DNA from: CAVYUC01 sp963783085
GTDB lineage: Bacteria > Bacteroidota > Bacteroidia > Bacteroidales > Prolixibacteraceae
Direction: 5' to 3'
Assembly (NCBI GenBank): GCA_963783085.1
Contig: CAWAMJ010000019.1
Coordinates: 1 to 64,000 of the forward strand
DNA: 64,000 nucleotides
Shown: positions 52,660 through 60,156 of the stretch, in pieces
How the letters are laid out: each line of letters begins with the position of its first letter
Position numbering within the stretch: the stretch's first letter is position 1
Program-made: the position numbers and the translations under genes
The notes under the pieces: model-generated
The model's database searches: none
What the model was told of the DNA's origin: nothing
What the model saw: the letters and a program-made list of their open reading frames with translations, nothing else

Positions 52660-53547
52660 ATGAAATACAAAATTCTAATTTTCGTTTTTGCCGCCCTCCT
52701 TTTCGGGTGCAACACCAACGAGGAAAAATCGGATGCATACGGAAACTTTGAGGCCGACCCGGTGATTATTTCTTCAGAAACATCTGGTAAAATCGTTCAG
52801 TTGAACGTGGAAAAAGGACAAAAAATTGATTCCGGTTTTGTGGCTGCGATAATCGACACGGTTCAAACGGCATTGAAGCTTCAGCAAATTGAGGCACAAA
52901 AAGCAGCGGTTAGCGTCAGGCGCCAGTCCATTCAATCGCAAATCGATGTTTTTGAAGAACAGATTAAAAACCTGAAAACCAATGAAGAACGGGTTTCGAA
53001 AATGCTGGAAAACGAGGCTGCCACACAAAAACAACTCGATGATATCACCGGGCAAATCGATGTGCTTAAAAAACAAATTGCCAGCACCCGCACGCAATTT
53101 ACATCGGTTAACAAAGAACTGGAGGTGCTGCAAACGCAAATGGCTGCAACCCGTGATTTGCTCGAGCGCGGCATAGTAAAGTCGCCTGCAGCCGGCACCA
53201 TTTTGGAAACTTATGTGGAACAGGGTGAACTGGCGAATCCGGGAAAACCGCTGTTCAAAGTGGCCGGTCTCAACCCGCTGACCCTGAAAGTTTATGTGAG
53301 TGGCGCACAATTGCCGCAGGTAAAATACGGACAAGAAGTAGAGGTTCTGGTTGATAAAAATGCGAATGAAAAACAGTCGTTTAACGGAAAAATCACATGG
53401 ATATCGCCGGAGGCTGAGTTCACGCCTAAAATCATTCAAACAAAAGAAGAACGGGTAAAACTGGTTTATGCAGTAAAAGTGGAAGTTCCGAATGATGGCA
53501 CGCTGAAGATTGGAATGCCGGGGGAAGTTAGTTGGCAGTCGCAGTGA
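52660..53547 (+). CDS. HlyD/MFP-type periplasmic adaptor lipoprotein
   Basis: A membrane-fusion protein of 295 aa with a lipoprotein signal (FAALLFGCNTNEEK, Cys about 14). The lipoyl half-motifs are VIISSETSGKIVQLNVEKGQ and GIVKSPAAGTILETYVEQGE. They flank an alpha-helical hairpin (about 70-160) that would meet TolC, and a beta-barrel follows (LTLKVYVSGAQLPQVKYGQE). It resembles YbhG-type adaptors of ABC-2 exporters. The final residues WQSQ and the stop (TGA) are made by the first unit of the repeat array that starts at 53527. Confidence 0.93.
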   Translation: MKYKILIFVFAALLFGCNTNEEKSDAYGNFEADPVIISSETSGKIVQLNVEKGQKIDSGFVAAIIDTVQTALKLQQIEAQKAAVSVRRQSIQSQIDVFEEQIKNLKTNEERVSKMLENEAATQKQLDDITGQIDVLKKQIASTRTQFTSVNKELEVLQTQMAATRDLLERGIVKSPAAGTILETYVEQGELANPGKPLFKVAGLNPLTLKVYVSGAQLPQVKYGQEVEVLVDKNANEKQSFNGKITWISPEAEFTPKIIQTKEERVKLVYAVKVEVPNDGTLKIGMPGEVSWQSQ

Positions 53548-53735
53548 ACAGTCGCAGTGATCAGTGATCAGTTGCAGTGATCAGTGATCAGTTGCAGTGA
53601 TCAGTGATCAGTTGCAGTGATCAGTGATCAGTCGCAGTGATCAGTGATCAGTCGCAGTGATCAGTGATCAGTCGCAGTGATCAGTGAAAAGTGCAGTGAT
53701 CAGTGAAAAGTCTCGGGATCAGTGGCAGTGACCAG
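53527..53735. repeat. Heptamer array 1 (AGTGATC), left arm of a four-helix element
   Basis: About 200 nt built from AGTGATC-AGTGATC-AGTYGC (7+7+6), repeated at least six times without unique spacers, and decaying toward 53735. It starts at the stop codon of the HlyD gene. A stretch of 30 nt at 53616-53645 is the exact inverted complement of 54148-54177, on the other side of the four-helix gene, so the two can pair in RNA as a long stem. Confidence 0.85.
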
Positions 53736-53773
53736 TGAGTAATTTGAAATTAATAACTTTTATAGTTAACATT

Positions 53774-54148
53774 ATGGATTTTAGAGATTTACACGTTTAC
53801 AAAAAAGCATTTAAACTGGCTATGGAGATTTTTGAAATTTCCAAAACATTTCCCAAGGAAGAGAAGTATTCGTTAACAGATCAAATCAGACGTTCTTCCC
53901 GATCAACCTGCAGCAATGTCGCAGAAGCTTACCGAAAAAGAAATTATCCGAAGCATTTTAAAAGTAAACTCACGGATTCGGACGGTGAAAATAGTGAAAC
54001 ATTGGTTTGGCTTGAGTTTGCTTATGCATGTAAATACATCGAAGAAGCTGGTTTCAAAAAATTCGAGGCTGAAACTCAGGAAATCAGCAAACTCATCAAT
54101 TACATGATTTTAAATCCCGGAAAATTCGGAAGCAGCACGGATATTTAA
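53774..54148 (+). CDS. Four-helix-bundle protein (S23/IVS-encoded-like), copy 1
   Basis: A helical protein of about 124 aa from the ATG at 53774 (MDFRDLHVYKKAFKLAMEIF). The upstream start at 53735 adds residues coded next to the array. Signature: KTFPKEEKYSLTDQIRRSSR, then STCSNVAEAYRKRNYPKHFK, and LEFAYACKYIEEAGF. The family was found as the protein encoded in 23S rRNA intervening sequences; relatives include Avd. The function is uncertain, probably nucleic-acid binding by a pentamer with a basic surface. It lies between HlyD and ABC genes, enclosed by inverted 7-mer arrays (53527-53735 and 54148-54177), and its stop codon touches the right array. Foreign to the pump. Confidence 0.9.
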   Translation: MDFRDLHVYKKAFKLAMEIFEISKTFPKEEKYSLTDQIRRSSRSTCSNVAEAYRKRNYPKHFKSKLTDSDGENSETLVWLEFAYACKYIEEAGFKKFEAETQEISKLINYMILNPGKFGSSTDI

Positions 54149-54180
54149 CTGATCACTGCGACTGATCACTGATCACTAAA
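54148..54180. repeat. Heptamer array 1, right (inverted) arm
   Basis: ACTGATCACTGCGACTGATC and the following ACTGATCACT (54148-54177) are the inverted complement of the left array. The first A is the last base of the four-helix stop codon. The ABC ATPase gene starts 7 nt further on, so its ribosome binding site would fall in or next to the hairpin. Confidence 0.85.
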
Positions 54181-54183
54181 AAA

Positions 54184-55080
54184 ATGATACGAATAAACAA
54201 AATATCAAAATCCTACTCCGAAACACAGGCATTAAACAAAATTTCGCTTGAAGTAAACAAAGGCGAACTTTTCGGACTTATTGGCCCGGATGGCGCAGGA
54301 AAAACCACATTGATGCGGATTCTGATGACACTGATTCTGCCCAATTCAGGCGAGGCAAAAATGGATGGCCTGGATGTGGTTAAAGATTTCAAAAAAATAA
54401 GGCGCATTGTGGGTTACATGCCAGGACGTTTTTCGTTGTACCAGGATTTGAGCGTGGAAGAGAATCTGGATTTTTTTGCCACCGTTTTTGGAACAACAGT
54501 GAAAGAAAATTACGACCTCATCCGCGACATTTACCACCAGATTGAGCCATTTAAAACCCGTCGGGCCGGGCAACTTTCGGGTGGAATGAAACAAAAACTG
54601 GCACTTTCCTGCGCACTCATTCACAAACCAAAAATACTGGTGCTCGACGAGCCAACTACCGGCGTAGACGCAGTTTCCCGAAAGGAATTCTGGGAAATGC
54701 TGAAAAAACTGCAGGAAAAAGAAATTACAATTCTGGTTTCTACTCCTTATATGGACGAAGCAAACCTGTGCGACCGCGTGGCGCTGATCCAGAAAGGGGA
54801 AATTCTGGATGTGGATTCCCCGGCAGGAATTACCGGAAAATTTCCCCGGAAAATCATCCGGGTGCGTTCCGGTGAAATGTTCAGGTTGATAAACGATTTG
54901 AGGGCTTATGAAAAAGCAGAATCGGTGTTTGCCTTCGGTCAATTCGCACATTTTACGGGTGTTGACGACGATGTGGAAACCGGCGAACTGGATTCCTACC
55001 TTCAAAAGAAAAACCATACAAATGTGGTGGTGGAAGAGATTGAACCTGGTATTGAGGATGTGTTTATGGGATTAATGTGA
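54184..55080 (+). CDS. ABC-2 exporter ATPase subunit 1
   Basis: A nucleotide-binding subunit of 298 aa. Walker A is GPDGAGKTT (34-42), the signature LSGGMKQ (131-137) and Walker B ILVLDEPTTGVD. The H-loop reads VSTPYMDEA with Pro188 where the switch His is expected. An extended C-terminal region (about 210-298) follows. The next ATPase has the opposite pattern (good His, poor signature), so the pair should make one working and one degenerate ATP site. The arrangement with two permease genes matches YbhF-YbhS-YbhR exporters, where both ATPases are fused. Exports drugs or lipids; substrate unknown. Confidence 0.93.
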   Translation: MIRINKISKSYSETQALNKISLEVNKGELFGLIGPDGAGKTTLMRILMTLILPNSGEAKMDGLDVVKDFKKIRRIVGYMPGRFSLYQDLSVEENLDFFATVFGTTVKENYDLIRDIYHQIEPFKTRRAGQLSGGMKQKLALSCALIHKPKILVLDEPTTGVDAVSRKEFWEMLKKLQEKEITILVSTPYMDEANLCDRVALIQKGEILDVDSPAGITGKFPRKIIRVRSGEMFRLINDLRAYEKAESVFAFGQFAHFTGVDDDVETGELDSYLQKKNHTNVVVEEIEPGIEDVFMGLM

Positions 55081-55083
55081 AAC

Positions 55084-55146
55084 AGCTTCAAGTTTCAAGC
55101 TACGAGCTTCAAGCGGCTTGAAGCTTGGGGCTTGAAGCTTGAAGCT
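55084..55146. repeat. Empty inverted heptamer array (AGCTTCA/TGAAGCT)
   Basis: Left arm AGCTTCAAG...GAGCTTCAAGC and right arm GCTTGAAGCTTGG...GCTTGAAGCTTGAAGCT meet at about 55114 with almost no loop. It fills the gap between the two ATPase genes. No gene inside: a possible empty version of the elements at 53527 and 57088. Confidence 0.8.
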
Positions 55147-55153
55147 ATTAAAA

Positions 55154-55873
55154 ATGGAAAAAATTATAACAGTAAAAAACCTGGTTAAAAAATTTGGTTC
55201 CTTCACCGCCAACGACCACCTCACATTCAATGTGTACAAAGGCGAGATTTTTGGTTTTCTGGGGGCGAATGGTGCCGGAAAAACAACGGCAATACGGATA
55301 TTATGCGGCCTCTCCTCTCCTACTTCGGGGGAATTGAACGTGGCCGGTTTTGATGTGTACCGTGAAACGGAAAAAATAAAAAAGAACATCGGGTACATGA
55401 GCCAGAAATTTTCATTATACGAAGATTTGACCGTGGCTGAAAACATTCAACTTTATGCAGGTATTTATGGGATTTCGCCTAAAAAACGAAAAGAAAAAAT
55501 GGCGGAACTACTGAAAAAACTGGAAATGGAAAATGCCAAAAACAAGCTGATTGCCAGTCTGCCACTTGGTTGGAAGCAGAAACTGGCATTTTCGGTGGCA
55601 GTATTTCACGATCCAAAAATTGTGTTCCTCGATGAGCCAACCGGCGGCGTAGACCCGGTAACACGGCGCAAATTCTGGGACTTAATTTATGAAGCCGCCC
55701 ATAATGGGATTACAATTTTCGTAACCACACATTATATGGACGAAGCCGAATACTGCGATCGCGTATCGATTATGGAAGCAGGAAAAATTGAAGCGCTGGA
55801 TACGCCTGTGAAACTGAAGAGAAAATACCATGCTGAGAATATGGACGAAGTGTTTTTGAAAATTGCAAGATAG
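55154..55873 (+). CDS. ABC-2 exporter ATPase subunit 2
   Basis: A nucleotide-binding subunit of 239 aa from the ATG at 55154 (MEKIITVKNLVKKFGSFTAN). The longer frame from 55139 starts within the repeat. Walker A is GANGAGKTTAI and Walker B IVFLDEPTGGVDP; the H-loop is intact (TTHYMDEAEYCDR, His193). The signature is altered to LPLGWKQ (136-142) instead of LSGGQ. Paired with ATPase 1 (LSGGM but no switch His), so the heterodimer would have a single canonical site. The stop codon TAG is also the first bases of the next repeat array. Confidence 0.93.
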   Translation: MEKIITVKNLVKKFGSFTANDHLTFNVYKGEIFGFLGANGAGKTTAIRILCGLSSPTSGELNVAGFDVYRETEKIKKNIGYMSQKFSLYEDLTVAENIQLYAGIYGISPKKRKEKMAELLKKLEMENAKNKLIASLPLGWKQKLAFSVAVFHDPKIVFLDEPTGGVDPVTRRKFWDLIYEAAHNGITIFVTTHYMDEAEYCDRVSIMEAGKIEALDTPVKLKRKYHAENMDEVFLKIAR

Positions 55874-55976
55874 CTGCAAGCCGCAAGCTTCAAGCCGCAA
55901 GTAACAATAACTTGCAGCTTGGCAGCTTGCAGCTTGGAGCTTGGAGCTTGTGGCTTGGAGCTTCGAGCTAAAATCT
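55872..55976. repeat. Empty inverted heptamer array (AGCTTGC type)
   Basis: Left arm about 55872-55902 (AGCTGCAAGCCGCAAGCTTC...), a loop with AACAATA, and a longer right arm 55909-55970 made of the 7-mers AGCTTGC, AGCTTGG and AGCTTGT. It fills the gap between ATPase 2 and permease 1 and begins at the TAG stop. No gene inside. Confidence 0.8.
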
Positions 55977-55982
55977 AAAAAA

Positions 55983-57089
55983 ATGAAACAACTAAAATCT
56001 TTCATAAAAAAAGAATTCTTCCACATTTTTCGCGACACGCGGACGATGCTGATTTTGTTCGGAATTCCGGTTGCACAGTTGCTGATTTTCGGAACGGTGA
56101 TCAAGAATGAAATCCAGGATGTGCATATTGCCGTGTACGACCAGTCGAAAGATGAAGCCACACAAACAATTACCACCAAATTATTATCATCAGGGTATTT
56201 TATACTCGATGAAAACCTCGAAAACACAAGCGATGTAGAAGAAATATTCAAAAAAGGAACAGTAAAAGAAGTGGTTGTTTTTGGGCGCAATTTCGGTGAA
56301 AAACTAATGAAAGAAGGCACCGCCGATGTACAACTGATTGCCGACGCTTCTGATCCGAATATGGCGCGGCTGGTGATTTCGTACACCAAAGGAATTATGA
56401 ACGATTATATCCGGAAAATGAATCCAAACATGCAGGCGCCAATGCAAATCCAGCCCGAAGTCCGCATGTATTATAATGAAGAAATGAAAAGCGCCTACAT
56501 GTTTGTGCCGGGGGTAATGGCGCTCATATTAATGCTCATTTCTGCCATGATGACTTCAATTTCCATCACCCGCGAAAAAGAGCTGGGAACGATGGAAGTT
56601 CTTCTGGTTTCTCCGCTGCGGCCTGTACAAATTATTGCGGGAAAGGTGATTCCCTATTTATTACTTTCCATCGCCAACGCATTTGTTATTGTTTTCATCG
56701 GCCATTTTATTTTTGGAGTACCTGTTACCGGAAGCTTTATTTTACTCATGCTCGAAACCATATTGTTTATTCTGATGGCGCTGTGCCTGGGAATTCTGAT
56801 TTCCACTGCTGCAAAAAACCAGATGGTGGCTATGTTTATTTCAATGATCGCACTGATGCTGCCCACTATCATTTTGTCGGGATTTATTTTCCCTATTGAA
56901 AATATGCCGGAAGTGTTGCAATGGCTCAGCCACATTATGCCCGCCCGCTGGTTTATTACCATCATCCGCGGAATCATGCTGAAAGGAGTTGGAATTATGT
57001 ATGTTTGGAAAGAGACGTTGATTTTGATTGGGATGACGTTGTTTTTTGTGGCGGTGAGTGTGAGGAAGTTTAAGATAAGATTGGAATAG
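55983..57089 (+). CDS. ABC-2 type permease 1
   Basis: An inner-membrane permease of 368 aa from the ATG at 55983 (MKQLKSFIKKEFFHIFRDTR). The frame upstream to 55941 is coded by the repeat array. Topology: helix 1 (about 20-40), a large periplasmic domain (about 45-170), then five helices, with the family motif MTSISITREKELGTMEVLLV-SPLRPVQIIAGK. The final part has PIENMPEVLQWLSHIMPARW. YbhS/YbhR-like half transporter that pairs with permease 2 (57579-58697). The stop TAG again opens a repeat array. Confidence 0.93.
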   Translation: MKQLKSFIKKEFFHIFRDTRTMLILFGIPVAQLLIFGTVIKNEIQDVHIAVYDQSKDEATQTITTKLLSSGYFILDENLENTSDVEEIFKKGTVKEVVVFGRNFGEKLMKEGTADVQLIADASDPNMARLVISYTKGIMNDYIRKMNPNMQAPMQIQPEVRMYYNEEMKSAYMFVPGVMALILMLISAMMTSISITREKELGTMEVLLVSPLRPVQIIAGKVIPYLLLSIANAFVIVFIGHFIFGVPVTGSFILLMLETILFILMALCLGILISTAAKNQMVAMFISMIALMLPTIILSGFIFPIENMPEVLQWLSHIMPARWFITIIRGIMLKGVGIMYVWKETLILIGMTLFFVAVSVRKFKIRLE

Positions 57090-57141
57090 CTGTGAGCTGC
57101 AAGCTGAGAGCTGAGAGCTGCCAGCTGCGAGCTACGAGCTT
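57088..57141. repeat. Heptamer array 2 (GAGCTGC), left arm
   Basis: 7-mers of the type GAGCTGC, AAGCTGA, GAGCTGA and GAGCTAC begin at the TAG stop of permease 1. Their inverted counterparts lie at 57533-57571, after the second four-helix gene. Confidence 0.8.
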
Positions 57142-57177
57142 AATGATTCAAAATATTTATAACAAAAAAATAACAAA

Positions 57178-57528
57178 ATGAAAAACTTTAAAAATCTGAA
57201 GGTGTGGCAAAAAGGAATTGACTTAGTAGTTGAAACGTATACTAAAATCGGGAATTTTCCCAAAGAAGAATTATATGGATTAACCAGCCAAATCAAACGT
57301 TCTGCTATTTCTATTCCATCAAATATTGCGGAAGGTTCCGGAAGAGGAAGTGATAAAGATTTTAATCGATTTTTGGATGTCGCCCTCGGATCATCTTTCG
57401 AATTGGAAACTCAACTGATTATTGCCAACAGGCTCAAATTTGTGAATGATGACGATTTTTCGTCGTTAGCTGAACAAATTGATGAAGAACAAAAAATGAT
57501 TATAGGATTACAGAAAAAATTAAAATAA
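57178..57528 (+). CDS. Four-helix-bundle protein (S23/IVS-encoded-like), copy 2
   Basis: A helical protein of 116 aa. MKNFKNLKVWQKGIDLVVET opens it, followed by GNFPKEELYGLTSQIKRSAI and the hallmark SIPSNIAEGSGRGSDKDFNR, then LDVALGSSFELETQLIIANR and a final helix. It differs strongly from copy 1 at 53774, so the two are not recent duplicates. It lies between the two permease genes and is enclosed by inverted 7-mer arrays (57088-57141 and 57533-57571). The family is linked to 23S rRNA intervening sequences; its presence here has no obvious link to export. Confidence 0.92.
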   Translation: MKNFKNLKVWQKGIDLVVETYTKIGNFPKEELYGLTSQIKRSAISIPSNIAEGSGRGSDKDFNRFLDVALGSSFELETQLIIANRLKFVNDDDFSSLAEQIDEEQKMIIGLQKKLK

Positions 57529-57532
57529 AACA

Positions 57533-57571
57533 TAGCTTGAGGCTCGAGGCTCGCAGCTCGTAGCTCATAGC
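57533..57571. repeat. Heptamer array 2, right (inverted) arm
   Basis: The sequence CTTGAGGCTCGAGGCTCGC-AGCTCGTAGCTC, read on the other strand, contains GAGCTACGAGCTGCGAGCC, matching the left array at 57088-57141. It ends 8 nt before the ATG of permease 2. Confidence 0.8.
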
Positions 57572-57578
57572 AAATATC

Positions 57579-58697
57579 ATGAAAACTATCCGCTACATTC
57601 TCCAGAAAGAATTCCGGCAGATTTTCCGGAACAAAACCATGCTGCCGATGATCTTTGGAATTCCGCTGCTGCAAATGCTGATATTGGTTTACGCCGCTAC
57701 TTTCGACATGAAAAAAATTGATATGGTGGTTGTGGACAAGGATTTATCTTCTGCATCGCGGCAACTGGTTGCGAAATTTGATGCCATTCCGTTTTACAAC
57801 GTGGAGCGGGCTGTGCCAGACGAAAAACTGGCGGAAGAATTTCTGCTCAATGATGAAGCAGATGTTATCCTGGTAATCCCGCCCAACATGGAACGCAACC
57901 TGGTGCGCGAAAACAAGGCGCAGTTGCAACTTCTCGTAAACGCCATTGATGGAAATTCTGCACAATTGATTTATTCTTATTCCGTACAAATTATCAGCGG
58001 CTTCAACCAAAACCTGGTTGCGGAGTTGAAAGGTATGCCACAATTAACGCCGCTTTCAAAACTCAACATAGCCGAAAGTTACTGGTTTAACAGCGAGCTC
58101 GACTACAAATGGTATATGGCGCCGGGAATCCTGGCCATTCTGGTTACCATCATCGGGATGTTTATGTCGGGGATGAACCTGGTGCGCGAAAAGGAAATCG
58201 GAACCATTGAGCAGTTAAACGTTACGCCGGTAAAAAAATACCAGTTTATCATCGCCAAGCTGGTCCCGTTCTGGGTTATTGCCTTGTTCGACCTCGCTTT
58301 TGGTTTGTTCATTGCCTGGCTGGTTTTTGATTTGCCAATTGTTGGCAGTCTGTTGCTTTTATTTGGTTTTGCCGGAGTTTACCTCGTCAGCGTGCTGGGG
58401 CTGGGGCTTTTCATTTCAACCATAACGGATACCCAGCAACAGGTTATGTTTGTAAGTTTCTTTTTTATGATCGTTTTTATATTGATGGGCGGGATTTTCA
58501 CTCCGGTGGAAAGTATGCCGCACTGGGCACAAATGGCCGACCGGGCAAACCCGATTTTTTATTTCATGAAAATTATGCGAAACGTGATTTTAAAAGGCTC
58601 CGGCTTTTTCGATTTGGTCAACGAATTTATTTCACTTCTGGTTTTGGGCGCCATCTTTTTGGGTTTGGCAATCTGGCGATACCGGAAAACAACGTAA
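57579..58697 (+). CDS. ABC-2 type permease 2
   Basis: The second half-transporter, 372 aa. It opens MKTIRYILQKEFRQIFRNKT, with helix 1 (about 22-42), a large periplasmic domain and five C-terminal helices. Family motif: MSGMNLVREKEIGTIEQLNV-TPVKKYQFI; later GGIFTPVESMPHWAQMADRA. It completes the set TetR, TolC, HlyD, two ATPases, two permeases. A short GATCAGTCGCAGT-type remnant (58708-58725) follows the stop. Confidence 0.93.
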   Translation: MKTIRYILQKEFRQIFRNKTMLPMIFGIPLLQMLILVYAATFDMKKIDMVVVDKDLSSASRQLVAKFDAIPFYNVERAVPDEKLAEEFLLNDEADVILVIPPNMERNLVRENKAQLQLLVNAIDGNSAQLIYSYSVQIISGFNQNLVAELKGMPQLTPLSKLNIAESYWFNSELDYKWYMAPGILAILVTIIGMFMSGMNLVREKEIGTIEQLNVTPVKKYQFIIAKLVPFWVIALFDLAFGLFIAWLVFDLPIVGSLLLLFGFAGVYLVSVLGLGLFISTITDTQQQVMFVSFFFMIVFILMGGIFTPVESMPHWAQMADRANPIFYFMKIMRNVILKGSGFFDLVNEFISLLVLGAIFLGLAIWRYRKTT

Positions 58698-59077
58698 GAA
58701 GTGACCGGTGATCAGTCGCAGTTGGCAGTAATAAAATGTTTGGGTTTATGAGAGACAAAATGGAGATTTTGAATTTAATTCAATTTTAAAACTTCATTGG
58801 GATGAATTGATAAATTCAGACAATCTATATAAATTGAAAGTTAAATTAAGAGAATAAAATACTACCAACAATCGAGTACGCGGCTGACGGACTAAAAGTC
58901 CGCCGGAGCCTCTCTCACACCATCCCGCCGCTGGTCGGGACGGTTCACTAAGTCATCGGGAATCTGAGGGACAGTTTGAAACATAAATAAAATCTCCGCC
59001 TGATTACCCACATATTATGTTGGTATAAAGTGCTTTCGATTTTGCTATTATTCACATAAATCAAAGGAGGAAAAAAT
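58698..59077. other. Intergenic gap after the export operon
   Basis: It holds a 7-mer repeat remnant (GGTGATCAGTCGCAG, about 58708-58722), then AT-rich DNA, then the group II intron-like fragment at 58870-58955. No gene can be supported. A GGAGG ribosome binding site stands at 59065-59069, ahead of the gene at 59078. Confidence 0.5.
58870..58955 (-). mobile_element. Group II intron 3'-side fragment
   Basis: On the minus strand: TTAGTGAACCGTCCCGACCA, GGGATGGTGTGAGAGGCTCC, a stem GGCGGACTTTTAGTCCG and GTACTCGATT. This order (AGTGAACCG, GGTGTGAGAGG, stem, TACTCGATT) is the familiar DNA just after the maturase catalytic region in ORF-bearing bacterial group II introns. Only this short part is present; no reverse transcriptase frame adjoins it. 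A relic, recognised from memory, not from a search. Confidence 0.5.
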
Positions 59078-59536
59078 ATGAAATTTCTCAAGGAACTGAT
59101 TGGAAGCGGGGACAAGATCATGCTGTTTACTCTGCCTTTTCTACTAATCGGCTTGATCCTTAACTTTTTGTTTCCACATTTTTTTAGTGTTGGCGGGCCA
59201 TCAGAGCCGTTAAAAATCGTTTCTGGCTTTATTCTGATTTTAGGAATCATAATCTGGTTATGGTCAGTGGTTTTGATTCTTCTTAAGGTTCCCAAAAAAG
59301 AGCTTATCACTTACGGCCCCTATGCTTTGAACAAGCATCCAATCTATAATGGTGTCGCTTTTCTGGTGCTGCCTTGGCTGGGATTCCTTTTCAACAGCTG
59401 GCTGGGGGTGGTGGTCGGGATGGTATTATATTTCGGTTCCCGGGTATATTCTCCTAAAGAGGAGGCAATGCTGGCAGAGACCTTTGGTCCGGCCTGGGAT
59501 GAATACGTCAATAAAGTTTTAATTCCGTGGATTTAA
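59078..59536 (+). CDS. Isoprenylcysteine methyltransferase-like membrane protein
   Basis: A membrane protein of 152 aa with four predicted helices, similar to the ICMT/PEMT-like methyltransferase families. The conserved part is ITYGPYALNKHPIYNGVAFL and the end EEAMLAETFGPAWDEYVNKV, where GPY...HP and EE...FG...Y are the SAM/lipid-binding signature. A methyl acceptor cannot be inferred. A good GGAGG lies 9 nt before the ATG. Confidence 0.82.
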   Translation: MKFLKELIGSGDKIMLFTLPFLLIGLILNFLFPHFFSVGGPSEPLKIVSGFILILGIIIWLWSVVLILLKVPKKELITYGPYALNKHPIYNGVAFLVLPWLGFLFNSWLGVVVGMVLYFGSRVYSPKEEAMLAETFGPAWDEYVNKVLIPWI

Positions 59537-59640
59537 GAAACATATCATGAACCGGATAAAGAAGAACCCGGTAATGTTCTACTATACCAGATTTTATTAT
59601 TTTATTTGCATTCTTAATTGGTTTGATAATTCAGAAATAA

Positions 59641-60009
59641 ATGGGAATAACAGCGGGGATAATTATCATCTTAATGAGCATAGCGCACAATATTTACGGT
59701 GAAAAAAAACAAATACCGGAACTGAAAAAGATAACCGGGGATTCAATAATAATCGGCTCTTCGCGAATAATGATATTTCAGGGTGGCATCTTATTGTTAG
59801 CTGTAGGAATAATCCAGGTATTAGTCTCAGCCAGTGTCATACAACTGCCGGGAATTTCAGCATACTTTCCTGTGGGAATTGTACTTATTAATTTCATGAC
59901 AAGCCTGATAATTGCTGGATTCATACATCCGGAAGTTTTTAAAATCGCGATCCCTCAATTTGTAGTTTTCCTTATCATCATTATTCTGCAAATTTTATCC
60001 TTGCAATGA
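59641..60009 (+). CDS. Small polytopic membrane protein, unknown
   Basis: A protein of 122 aa with four predicted membrane helices (about 5-18, 45-65, 72-93 and 100-120) and one polar loop (GEKKQIPELKKITGDS). I do not recognise the family. The codon just before the ATG is a stop (TAA) that follows another hydrophobic stretch in the same frame (IILFAFLIGLIIQK), so the true gene might once have been longer. Confidence 0.5.
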   Translation: MGITAGIIIILMSIAHNIYGEKKQIPELKKITGDSIIIGSSRIMIFQGGILLLAVGIIQVLVSASVIQLPGISAYFPVGIVLINFMTSLIIAGFIHPEVFKIAIPQFVVFLIIIILQILSLQ

Positions 60010-60156
60010 TATTGGCTTGAAGTTGCAAAAACATTTGAGAAAGGACTGACTCAACTGCATTACAAGCGAAAGAGATAGTATAAACCAACAAGACCAGACA
60101 AGCAAAACCGCAACAATAATTCAATCTTAAAACCGTTTATCCCTAAAATTGCAAAA
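60010..60156. other. Short non-coding gap
   Basis: I see nothing recognisable here. Confidence 0.35.

Noticed and set aside
53527..53735. CRISPR array
   Set aside because: The units follow each other without unique spacers, have a 7/20-nt period and no cas genes are near. It is a tandem repeat.
55139..55153. Upstream starts of ATPase 2 (55139), permease 1 (55941) and TetR (50511)
   Set aside because: The extra codons are made of repeat arrays or operator DNA; the downstream ATG codons match the family N-termini.
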